A DNA stretch of 13,303 bases, taken from contig DNXO01000098.1 of NCBI GenBank assembly GCA_003506895.1, positions 1-13,303 on the forward strand, written 5' to 3'. This stretch comes from Acetobacteraceae bacterium (lineage in GTDB: Bacteria > Pseudomonadota > Alphaproteobacteria > Acetobacterales > Acetobacteraceae). The notes below the pieces were generated by a model, which was given only the letters and a program-made list of their open reading frames with translations, had not been told where the DNA came from and made no database searches. The first letter of the stretch is position 1, and each line of letters starts with the position of its first letter. The position numbers and the translations under genes were made by a program. Positions 4,985-12,045 of this stretch are shown piece by piece.

Positions 4985-7323
4985 GACGGGAACCTTATCC
5001 TCAGGTGGGCACCGTCGAGGTCGGTGGAATAAGGCTCCTCGACGACCTCAATCGTGCCGCCAAGACCTTCGACGACCTGCTTGACGTGGAAGAGCCCAAG
5101 GCCCGATCCCTCGGTGGTCGTTACGCCCTTCTCGAACACACGGGAGCGAGGCTTGAGCGACGCCGGCCATCCGGTTCCGTCGTCCGCCACATCCACCGCG
5201 AGCATGGGCTTGGGTCCCTTCGTTTTGGCGAGGAAGAAGCCGATGCTAGTAGCATGGGCCTTCGCCGCATTGGAGATCAGGTTGTCGATGACGATGCCAA
5301 CCTCTATCGGTCGGAAGCGCCGCTTCAACGTCCCGTCTTCGGCCTGTACACGGACCCCAACCCCGCGCGGTGCCCAGAGGGTCGAGATCGTCTCGATGTA
5401 GTCGCGGATGTAAACTGAGAGATCGGCCTCCACCTCAGAGGACTGCTGGCGGTAGCCGCCCTTTGTAGCAAACCTGGCAGCGGTTAGGATTTGGCTATTG
5501 CGGAACGATACTTGCTCGAGGAACGAAATCCACTCGTCCTTGCTGATACTCTCGCTACCGCGGAGCTTTCCCATCATCCGCTTCACACCCAGATGGACAT
5601 CCGAGGCGTGGATTATAATCTGGTGATGAAGGTTGAGTATCGTGTCTTGGTCCAGCGAGCCAGCAGCGACCAAGAAGGCGTTGCGCTCTTTTTCCTCGCC
5701 GAAGCGCCTCTCGGCGACCGCAGCGGCGCTTTCCGCCGCCATGGCGCGTGTCTCGGCTCGACGCTCGGCCTCCCGCGCCTCTGACTCGGCGGCCTGAAGC
5801 GCCCTTATCCTGGCCTTCGCCTCATCGACGCGCGCAAGCAGCGCGCTGTCGCCTGTCTCCTCGGCTAGCAATTCCAGCGCCTTCAGCGAAGCCTCAAACG
5901 CCTGCGATTTCTCATCGACGATTCGAATCAGCTCAGGATTGTAATCCAGCAGCTCGACGCCTTCGGTTGCGGCCAAACGCGACACGAGTTGCGCAACTAG
6001 GGCGCTGCTCTCGTCACGTCGCACGCGCGACGTGTCTGCCACGTCGGTGTCAAATTCGTCCTTCCATGTGATGTCGACGACATATCGCTCAAGCCGCCGC
6101 ACGCACTTATCCTTGATACAGTCGATCAGATCATCGACCTGCGGATTGCGGATCAGCCCCTGGTTGCGGCTGGTTGCCTCATTGAAGCCGGCGACGCCCT
6201 TGATCTCAACCCGGCCTATAAGGTCGCGGCCGCCGAGGAACCGGCGCTGTCCCTGCTGCTTGCGACGGGTTAGGCCGAAGAAGTCATCGTCCTCCGATCC
6301 GATCGGGAAAACCCGAAAGCCATTGCGGAATAGGAAGATCGATCCAAATTGAACGGAGGGCAGTCCCATCCGGTGCGCGAACACGGCCTTCGCGCTCCTG
6401 TTTAGGAAATATACATCGGCGGTAAGTTCTGTCTCCGTGATGCCTGGGTAAGGGTTGTTCTCGCGGATGCGGTAGATGAGCTCACCACGGTCCTCAAGCG
6501 TCGACTCGATCTTGGCTCCGGCATCGACGAGCGCCACCCGGATGACAGTGGTGCGCTGCTTCAGCACTTCGAGGATCGGGTTTTCGATAGGCCCGTTGAC
6601 CAGCATCTTCATCGGCTGGTCGTCGCGCAGGGACGCGTTGTGCTTGGCGTCCGCAGCGTCAGCCTCGGCCTCCGACGTCACAACGATCTCAATTTCGAAG
6701 GCGCGCGATTCCCGCGCGAAGGGATCAATGAGCTTGGTAAGCTCGCGCTTCAGGGCCTGAAACAGGGAGCGATTCCACTGAGAGCGCAGCCGACTGATCC
6801 GCAGGACAGTGCCGGTCGTTCCTGTCGGCTTGCAGGCGTCGTCTGGGAAGTCCGCCGCCTCACCGAGCTCGACTTGGATGGCGCCGAATTCTTCCTTGGC
6901 ATCCTCCTCGTAGAGGCGCCAATCCACATCAAGAATCTGGACCGCGTTATCTGGGGCGCGGGAGTTCAGGGTCAGCTTCGATCCTAGCCGGTCGCATGAG
7001 AACCGGCCCACGCCCTTCGCACCGGCATAGGCACGTGCGCGTCCAACGATGTGATCACGGTAGTCGTCGTCCTCGGTGCCCTCGCGCTTGGCCGAGTAGG
7101 CCACGAACAGCCACTTGTTCAGTATGTCGTCGCGCGACATTCCTTTGCCGTTATCGGCAATGGTTATTGTGTCCTCCTCGAAGGTGATGAGCACCTTCTT
7201 CGCATGCGCGTCGAACGAATTCTTTACCAGCTCGAAAACTGCGACAAAATCATCCGTGATCAGGTCGCGCCCGATTAAGTCCTTGAGCCCTGTACTGATT
7301 CTGAATGCTTGTTTCTCAGTCAC
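4981..7323 (-). CDS. Dual GHKL protein: MutL/Hsp90/MORC-like ATPase fused to a histidine-kinase-like ATPase
   Basis: A 780-residue soluble protein with no membrane segments. Residues 1-200 form a GHKL ATPase with Bergerat-fold marks: FELVKNSFDAH (30-40; Glu31, Asn35), ADNGKGM (56-62) and AKGVGRFSCDRLG (102-114). This layout resembles MutL, Hsp90 and prokaryotic MORC-like ATPases. Residues about 200-430 form a mixed middle region, and about 465-560 an Ala/Glu/Arg-rich coiled coil. Then comes a DHp-like helix with ILNLHHQIIIH (562-572; candidate phospho-His566 or His567). Residues 670-780 form a histidine-kinase ATPase with N box IDNLISNAAKAH (679-690), DDGTG (714-718) and GSGLGLFHVKQVV (739-751). 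I chose the GTG at 7323 because AGGGGG sits at 7333-7328; a longer frame to 7395 lacks support. It probably phosphorylates the coupled receiver-HEPN protein, although the signal is unknown. Confidence 0.85.
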   Translation of the reverse strand: MTEKQAFRISTGLKDLIGRDLITDDFVAVFELVKNSFDAHAKKVLITFEEDTITIADNGKGMSRDDILNKWLFVAYSAKREGTEDDDYRDHIVGRARAYAGAKGVGRFSCDRLGSKLTLNSRAPDNAVQILDVDWRLYEEDAKEEFGAIQVELGEAADFPDDACKPTGTTGTVLRISRLRSQWNRSLFQALKRELTKLIDPFARESRAFEIEIVVTSEAEADAADAKHNASLRDDQPMKMLVNGPIENPILEVLKQRTTVIRVALVDAGAKIESTLEDRGELIYRIRENNPYPGITETELTADVYFLNRSAKAVFAHRMGLPSVQFGSIFLFRNGFRVFPIGSEDDDFFGLTRRKQQGQRRFLGGRDLIGRVEIKGVAGFNEATSRNQGLIRNPQVDDLIDCIKDKCVRRLERYVVDITWKDEFDTDVADTSRVRRDESSALVAQLVSRLAATEGVELLDYNPELIRIVDEKSQAFEASLKALELLAEETGDSALLARVDEAKARIRALQAAESEAREAERRAETRAMAAESAAAVAERRFGEEKERNAFLVAAGSLDQDTILNLHHQIIIHASDVHLGVKRMMGKLRGSESISKDEWISFLEQVSFRNSQILTAARFATKGGYRQQSSEVEADLSVYIRDYIETISTLWAPRGVGVRVQAEDGTLKRRFRPIEVGIVIDNLISNAAKAHATSIGFFLAKTKGPKPMLAVDVADDGTGWPASLKPRSRVFEKGVTTTEGSGLGLFHVKQVVEGLGGTIEVVEEPYSTDLDGAHLRIRFPS

Positions 7324-7331
7324 CCGTCCCC

Positions 7332-7472
7332 CTAAGTGCCATCGGCTCTGATCGACGACGCGACGCCCGCCTGCGACAGAGCAGGTAGCGCCCAAACGGC
7401 ACCGAAATCAATGCCGCCCAGGTCCTCGGTTTCGGAGACACAGCAATGCACGGTGCATGGTCTGGCGGTCAT
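7332..7472 (-). CDS. Possible 46-residue small protein upstream of the kinase gene
   Basis: A short frame from an ATG at 7472, preceded by AAGGGAAAAGG, ends in a TAG that merges with the Shine-Dalgarno of the kinase gene. It would therefore be translationally coupled to it. The product has CTVHCC near residues 6-11 and a hydrophobic stretch FGAVWALPALSQAG in the middle. I do not recognise it. It could be a true leader peptide, a fragment left at the island border, or chance. Before the IS inserted, its ATG would have lain about 10 nt after the tyrA stop. Confidence 0.25.
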   Translation of the reverse strand: MTARPCTVHCCVSETEDLGGIDFGAVWALPALSQAGVASSIRADGT

Positions 7473-7500
7473 ACCTTTTCCCTTAGCAGGCTGTTGAAAA

Positions 7501-7557
7501 GCCCCGTCCAGAACCGAAAATCCTCCGCGTGTGAGCCGATTTTCGGTTTCCCGGGGC
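7501..7557. terminator. Subterminal stem-loop of the IS (possible terminator or recombination structure)
   Basis: Outer arms GCCCCG (7501-7506) and CGGGGC (7552-7557) and inner arms AACCGAAAATC (7512-7522) and GATTTTCGGTT (7538-7548) pair across a 15-nt loop. A second hairpin, GTGCCCGAA (7577-7585) with TTCGGGCAC (7602-7610), lies just after the transposase stop. Either could limit read-through from the IS or tyrA into the kinase operon, but there is no clear U-tract. Confidence 0.4.
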
Positions 7558-7623
7558 AGAATCGCGCATTTTCGTGGTGCCCGAAAGTCCGTTACGATGC
7601 CTTCGGGCACACTGCGGACAGAC

Positions 7624-8379
7624 TCATCCTGTCGCGGCCAACCGCGGCAAGCAGATCAAGGTGTAAGCCGCCACCTTGACCGTAAACATCCGGCCCACCC
7701 GGGCGAGCCCGCGGAACTTCCTCCGCGCCATGCCGCCGACTTCCTTGACCCAGCCGTTCGCCTCCTCGATCCGCTTGCGAATGATCTGGCTGATCCGGTA
7801 GCCGTCGCGGCGCGTCGTATGCCCGTCGATGTTCGATCCGCGGTGTGCCGTGATATTCTGGGCCATGTGCGAGGTCACGCCCAGCTCCCGCGACGCGGCG
7901 ACGAAGGCAGCGGTGTCGTAGTTCTTGTCGGCGCCCACCGTCTTCTTCCACGTGCCGGGCAGGCCACCAGCATGTCCAGCGCTGCTTCCGGCTCCGCCGT
8001 GCCGGTCGCGGTTCTTACTGAACACCGTCGGCACCCAGGTCGGATCGTCCACCGACAGGCCGACGAACCAGCGGAACAGCAGGTTGTAGTTCAGTTGCTC
8101 CATAAGCTGCCGCTCGGAGCGGATCGTGTAGAAGGCTTGCAGCAGCAGGGCACGCAACAGTTGTTCGGGCGGAATCGAAGGCCGGCCGTTCTCGGAGTAG
8201 AGCGCGGCGAACTGATCATTCAGCGCGGCCAACGCCTCATCCGACAGCGCGCGGATCACCCGCAGCGGGTGGTTCTTAGGGATCCGGCTCTCCGGCCGGA
8301 CGTAGCTGAAAAGTCCGTCGCGTCGTTGGTCGAAACCGCGCATTCTGGCTGCCCCGGGCATGTCGATCCGATGTGCCAT
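7624..8379 (-). pseudogene. IS5-family transposase, central deletion and frame slip
   Basis: The open frame is 251 codons, against about 350 usual for relatives I recognise. The N-terminal part is typical of the IS5 family (SIPPEQLLRALLLQAFYTIR, then LNYNLLFRWFVGLSVDD), down to FSKNRDR at about 8003. The sequence then jumps to a region that in the next frame reads GTAEPEAALDMLV. A one-base loss near 7960-7968 returns it to the usual frame at GADKNYDTAAF and the C-terminal IRKRIEEANGWVKEVGG. The segment normally holding the first catalytic Asp (an HFSVDGT-like motif) is gone, so only the second Asp and the Glu of the DDE triad remain. The product should be inactive, and the element could move only with a transposase supplied from elsewhere. 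It lies on the same strand as tyrA and the kinase operon. Confidence 0.85.
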
Positions 8380-8426
8380 CGAATCCGATACGCCCGCGTC
8401 GGGGCAAGGGGTTTTTCAGCAGCCTG

Positions 8427-9314
8427 CTAAGCCTGCTTCCGCTCGATCAAACTCCGCCGGATCTTCCGCCCGCGTTCCACCTTGTCCTCGATATACGCCG
8501 TGTCGCCCCAACGCACCGCCCGCGCCATCGCCTGGGCGTCTTCCATGAAGCGTTGCAGCATCTCCAGCAGCGCCTCGCGGTTATTCAGGAAAATGTCCCG
8601 CCACATCACCGGGTCCGACGCCGCGATCCGGGTAAAGTCCCGGAACCCGGAGGCGGCGAAATTCACCACTTCCTGCCGGCTCTCATCCGCCAGATCGTCC
8701 GCCGTGCCGCAGATCGTGAACGCGATCAGATGCGGCAAATGCGAAACGATCGCCAGCACCCGGTCATGATGGCTCGGTTCCATCCGTTCGGTCTGCGCGC
8801 CGCAGCGCTGCCACAGCGTCTCGACCTTCACGATGGCCGCCTCATCGGTGCCCGGCACCGGAGTCAGCAACGTCCACCGATTCTGAAACAGCTCCACAAA
8901 TCCCGCATCCGGCCCGGAGTGTTCCGTCCCCGCGATCGGATGCGCCGGCACGAAATGCACCCCCGCCGGCACCAGCGGCCCGACATCGCGGATCACCGAC
9001 TGCTTGGTCGATCCCACATCCGTCAGCACCGCACCCGGCGCCAGATGCGGGGCGATCCGCGCCGCCAGATCAGCAAACGCCCCGACCGGAGCGCACAGCA
9101 TCACGCAATCCGCACCCTCCACCGCCTTGGCGGGGTCGAGTTCGACGCGATCCGCCAGACCCAGCTCCATCACCCGGTCCAGGGTCTTCTGCGTGCGGGC
9201 GTTGACCACGACCTCCGCCGCGATATCCCCGCGCTGCTTGGCGATCCGCGCGACCGATGACCCGATCAACCCAACGCCCAGCAGCGCGAGCCGCTTGAAA
9301 ACCGGATCAGCCAC
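8427..9314 (-). CDS. tyrA: Prephenate/arogenate dehydrogenase family protein
   Basis: A 295-residue NAD(P)-dependent dehydrogenase of tyrosine synthesis, which decarboxylates prephenate to 4-hydroxyphenylpyruvate or arogenate to tyrosine. The N-terminal Rossmann motif is LALLGVGLIGSSVARIAKQR (9-28). The later GSTKQSV and PAHPIAGTEHSGPDA segments are characteristic of TyrA. I chose the GTG at 9314, overlapping the hisC stop by 8 nt; an upstream ATG at 9359 would add 15 residues with no dehydrogenase similarity. The stop codon TAG is formed by two flanking bases plus the first base of the IS. Without the IS the same codon would be TAA, so the protein appears unchanged. It is the last gene of the chorismate mutase - hisC - tyrA operon. 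Confidence 0.93.
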   Translation of the reverse strand: MADPVFKRLALLGVGLIGSSVARIAKQRGDIAAEVVVNARTQKTLDRVMELGLADRVELDPAKAVEGADCVMLCAPVGAFADLAARIAPHLAPGAVLTDVGSTKQSVIRDVGPLVPAGVHFVPAHPIAGTEHSGPDAGFVELFQNRWTLLTPVPGTDEAAIVKVETLWQRCGAQTERMEPSHHDRVLAIVSHLPHLIAFTICGTADDLADESRQEVVNFAASGFRDFTRIAASDPVMWRDIFLNNREALLEMLQRFMEDAQAMARAVRWGDTAYIEDKVERGRKIRRSLIERKQA

Positions 9315-10401
9315 GGGCTTGCCGCATGAATTCGGTGAAGCCATCGACCACCAGCCCAACTTCCTCGGCGGTGCCGACCGTCACCCGCAGGCAATGCGGC
9401 AGCCCATAGCCGCCGACCTTGCGGACAATGATGCCATTCTTGCGGAGGAACGCATCGGCGGCATTCGCCATCTCCACCGTTCCCAAATCAACCAGCACGA
9501 AATTCCCCTCGCTCGGCCAAACCTTCAGCCCCGCCGCCTCGATACCGGCAGCCAGCTTGGGCCGGTAATCGGCGTTATGAGCACAGCCCGCTTCCACCCA
9601 GCCCGGTTCGGACAGCGCCGCGATGGCGGCGGCCTGCGCGGCGACCGACACGTTGAACGGCCCACGCACCCGGTTCAGCACATCCACGATCCCCGGCGGC
9701 GCATAGCACCAGCCGATCCGCATCCCGCCCAGCCCGTAGATCTTGGAGAACGTCCGCGTCATCACCGTATTATCGGTCGCGTCCACCAGCTTCACGCCCG
9801 CGTCGTAAGCCGGGTGAGTGACGTATTCCGCATAAGCGGAATCCAGCACCAGCAGCACCTCGGGCGGCAGCGCGGCGCGAAACCGGGCGATGTCGTCCGA
9901 CGGCACCATCGATCCGGTTGGGTTGTTCGGATTGGCGATGAACATCAGCGTCGTCGCCGGCGACACCGCCGCCAGCATCGCGTCCAAATCGGTCGTCAGG
10001 TTGCGCTCCGGCACCTTGATCACCCGGCTGCCGGCATAGGTTCCGGCGATGTGGTAGATCGAGAAGCCATGTTCCGACATAACAATGTCGCGTCCCGGCC
10101 CGCCATACGACAGGCAAAACTGGTACAGCAGGTCGTCGGACCCAGCGCCGCAGACGATCCGCGACGGGTCCAGACCCCACCGCTTGCCGATCGCCGCGCG
10201 CAGCTTGTCCGCGCCGCCATCCGGGTAGCGATAAGTCTCCGACGCCACGTTGACGATGGCCTCCCGAGCAGACGGCGGCACGCCGAACGCGCCCTCGTTG
10301 GAGGACAGCTTCACCGTCCGGTTCGCGCCCGGCAGTTCCGATTCGCCCGCGACATAGGGGTGAATCGTCAGGATTTCCGGACGAGGCGCAGGCGTGGTCA
10401 T
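9307..10401 (-). CDS. hisC: Histidinol-phosphate aminotransferase (probably also aromatic aminotransferase)
   Basis: A 364-residue class I/II PLP-dependent aminotransferase of the HisC type. Visible marks are KLSSNEGAFG (31-40), YRYPDGGADKLRAAIGKRWG (57-76), FIANPNNPTG (154-163), LDSAYAEY (186-193) and the PLP lysine Lys220 in TRTFSKIYGLGGMRIGW (215-231). The classical reaction converts imidazole-acetol phosphate to histidinol phosphate. Its position between chorismate mutase and tyrA suggests that it transaminates phenylpyruvate, hydroxyphenylpyruvate or prephenate, as HisC-like enzymes do in several bacteria. The ATG shares ATGA with the stop of the upstream gene and its own stop overlaps the tyrA GTG, so the three genes are tightly coupled. 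The family is certain; the physiological substrate is inferred. Confidence 0.95.
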   Translation of the reverse strand: MTTPAPRPEILTIHPYVAGESELPGANRTVKLSSNEGAFGVPPSAREAIVNVASETYRYPDGGADKLRAAIGKRWGLDPSRIVCGAGSDDLLYQFCLSYGGPGRDIVMSEHGFSIYHIAGTYAGSRVIKVPERNLTTDLDAMLAAVSPATTLMFIANPNNPTGSMVPSDDIARFRAALPPEVLLVLDSAYAEYVTHPAYDAGVKLVDATDNTVMTRTFSKIYGLGGMRIGWCYAPPGIVDVLNRVRGPFNVSVAAQAAAIAALSEPGWVEAGCAHNADYRPKLAAGIEAAGLKVWPSEGNFVLVDLGTVEMANAADAFLRKNGIIVRKVGGYGLPHCLRVTVGTAEEVGLVVDGFTEFMRQARG

Positions 10402-11300
10402 CGTGTATTTCCCTGTAACGGCACTGCGTAACCACCCAGCACGACCGGGCGGCGCAAAACGGAGCCCAAATGGTTCAAGCGGTCATCGTCGTCGGACAAA
10501 AAGCCCTCGACCTCGACCAGGACATTGGCGACCGGGGAGCCGGGCTGACGGATCAGCACCATCGTCTCCGGCTTCAACCCCGCCGCGGTCAATTCGCTGG
10601 ACAGCTTGGTGCGGCTGACATCGCTGTCGCATTCAAGACCCAGGAAGGATTGATCCTGCTCGCTGGCGTCCGGCGCGGCCGACGCCACAACCAACGCCTC
10701 GGCGGACGGAAAGCCTTCGGGCCGCGGCTTCCAGAACGGCAACCGAGCGATGATGTGCAAACGGGGTTCCTGATGCAGCAGCGCGACCCACCAGTTTTCC
10801 AGGTCGGAAGGGTAGGGCAGGATGGCGACCGACGCCGCGCCCTGGCTGACGTCGAACAGCGCCTGGCCCGGTTTCGCATAGGTGCGCAGCGGAGTCAGTG
10901 CACCGAAATGCTCGCGCGCCAACTGGGTCAACGGCACGCCGGCTTCGGAGTCGCACACCGCAAGGCTGAGCCCGCCCTGCATGCCGGTCGTCCCGGCCAG
11001 CAGTTCGCGCCAGATCCGGACCAGTGCCACGGGCGGCAACGCGCCCTGGTGGCGGCCAACCAGCCGGCGAATGATCGACGCCTCGCGCCCTGGCCGGAAT
11101 GCCGCCGGCTTGCCGGAACGCGCCACGTATTCGACGATTTCGGCACGCTGCATCAGCAGGTCGTGGATCGCGTTATCGATCCTGTCGAGTTCGGCCCGCA
11201 ATGCGGGTAACCCACCGGTACGCCAGCCATCGTTCGGGGAGGGTTCCTCCTTGCCGGTGGCGGCTTGTGCAACATCGATCGTGGACACGGGGCTGGACAT
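10398..11300 (-). CDS. Chorismate mutase (AroQ type) with a C-terminal prephenate-dehydratase-like domain
   Basis: A 300-residue protein. Residues 30-107 are an AroQ helical chorismate mutase: LRAELDRIDNAIHDLLMQRA (34-53) supplies Arg35 and Arg52, Lys64 follows in SGKP, and Arg72-Glu73 in GREASIIRRL fits the remaining active-site charges. It converts chorismate to prephenate. The rest (about 110-300), LSLAVCDSEAGVPLTQLARE onward, resembles the periplasmic-binding-like fold of prephenate dehydratase, but I do not see the usual catalytic TRF-type motif. It may therefore be a degenerate or regulatory domain. It heads the operon with hisC and tyrA. The ATG at 11300 follows GGCGAGAACG, a weak ribosome site. 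Dehydratase activity cannot be assumed. Confidence 0.82.
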   Translation of the reverse strand: MSSPVSTIDVAQAATGKEEPSPNDGWRTGGLPALRAELDRIDNAIHDLLMQRAEIVEYVARSGKPAAFRPGREASIIRRLVGRHQGALPPVALVRIWRELLAGTTGMQGGLSLAVCDSEAGVPLTQLAREHFGALTPLRTYAKPGQALFDVSQGAASVAILPYPSDLENWWVALLHQEPRLHIIARLPFWKPRPEGFPSAEALVVASAAPDASEQDQSFLGLECDSDVSRTKLSSELTAAGLKPETMVLIRQPGSPVANVLVEVEGFLSDDDDRLNHLGSVLRRPVVLGGYAVPLQGNTR

Positions 11301-11445
11301 CGTTCTCGCCGTTAAGGGACGGCAGACTTAGCGGATGCGCATCCGTCTGCAAACCCATTCGGCTGATCGGCGAACCGCCGGGGGCGGAATATGTCCGCCA
11401 ACCAACGCGGCGGGCAGCGCCTTCACGCGCCCGCCGCGGTCAAGA

Positions 11446-12045
11446 TCAGCCGAACAGCTTCGCCGCCACCTCGGCCACCCGACGCCCCTGATACCGAGCA
11501 CCGTCCAGGTCCCTCTGCGAGGGCTGCCGCGATCCGTCGCCGCCGGCAATGGTTGTCGCCCCGTACGGCGCACCGCCCACAACCTCTTCCAGCGTCATCT
11601 GCGCCCCATGGCCGTAATCCAGGCCGACCACCGTCATGCCGAAATGCAGCAGATTGGTGATGATGGAGAACAGGGTCGTTTCCTGCCCGCCATGCTGCGT
11701 GGCCGTCGAGACGAAAGCCGCGCCGACCTTGCCGTTCAGCGCGCCACGCGCCCACAGCCCACCGGCCTGATCCAGGAAGTTCGCCATCTGCGACGACATC
11801 CGCCCGAACCGGGTCCCAGTGCCGACAATGATCGCGTCGTAATGCTCCAGGTCAGCAACAGCCGCGACCGGCGCCGCCTGGTTCATCTTGAAATGCGACT
11901 TCTCGGCGATTTCGGCCGGCACCAACTCCGGCACCCGCTTCACATCAACCTGAGCACCCGCGCCGCGCGCGCCTTCGGCGATCGCATTCGCCATCGTCTC
12001 GATATGTCCATAAGTCGAGTAGTACAGCACCAAAACCTTCGCCAC
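11446..12045 (-). CDS. wrbA: NAD(P)H:quinone oxidoreductase, WrbA family
   Basis: A 199-residue flavodoxin-like FMN protein, the standard WrbA length, which reduces quinones by two electrons in the cytosol and protects against semiquinone stress. The FMN phosphate loop is YYSTYGHIETMA (8-19). GTGTRFGRMSSQMANFLDQ (75-93) and STATQHGGQETT (113-124) are WrbA signatures, as is GGAPYGATTIAGGDGSRQPS (157-176). I chose the GTG at 12045, preceded by GGAG (12056-12053). The frame stays open much further upstream, but that extension runs through the palindromic repeat and has no WrbA similarity. It is divergent from the LysR-type gene and 145 bp downstream of the chorismate mutase operon start on the same strand. 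Confidence 0.95.
   Translation of the reverse strand: MAKVLVLYYSTYGHIETMANAIAEGARGAGAQVDVKRVPELVPAEIAEKSHFKMNQAAPVAAVADLEHYDAIIVGTGTRFGRMSSQMANFLDQAGGLWARGALNGKVGAAFVSTATQHGGQETTLFSIITNLLHFGMTVVGLDYGHGAQMTLEEVVGGAPYGATTIAGGDGSRQPSQRDLDGARYQGRRVAEVAAKLFG

Larger units (their letters stand above)
7486..8427 (-). mobile_element. Internally deleted IS5-type insertion sequence
   Basis: Terminal inverted repeats start GCAGGCTGTTGAAAAGCCCC at 7486 and, on the other strand, GCAGGCTGCTGAAAAACCCC at 8427: 18 of 20 bases match. TA flanks both ends (7484-7485, 8428-8429), consistent with a 2-bp target duplication; wider flanks read CTTAG and CTAAG. At 942 bp it is shorter than the roughly 1.3 kb I would expect for this type, because the middle of the transposase is missing. 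Two hairpins lie between the transposase stop and the left end (7501-7557 and 7577-7610). The right end falls inside the tyrA stop codon. Confidence 0.85.

Noticed and set aside
2765..7323. A restriction endonuclease or Vsr nuclease completing a classical R-M system
   Set aside because: I searched the proteins and shorter frames by eye for PD-(D/E)xK, HNH and GIY-YIG motifs and saw none convincing, so I do not call a classical R-M system.
7324..7395. Longer kinase protein starting at 7395
   Set aside because: The added 24 residues have no similarity to the ATPase, and the GTG at 7323 has an adjacent AGGGGG ribosome site.
7531..8430. 299-codon plus-strand open frame inside the IS
   Set aside because: Antisense of the transposase; it has no domain and spans both IS hairpins.
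9315..9359. 15-residue N-terminal extension of TyrA from an ATG at 9359
   Set aside because: It overlaps hisC by 53 bp and adds residues before the Rossmann strand; the 8-nt GTG overlap is the usual operon arrangement.
9004..10431. 475-codon plus-strand open frame opposite hisC and tyrA
   Set aside because: Rich in Arg, His, Gln and Pro with no recognisable domain. It is the typical antisense shadow of high-GC coding DNA, and the minus strand carries clear hisC and tyrA.
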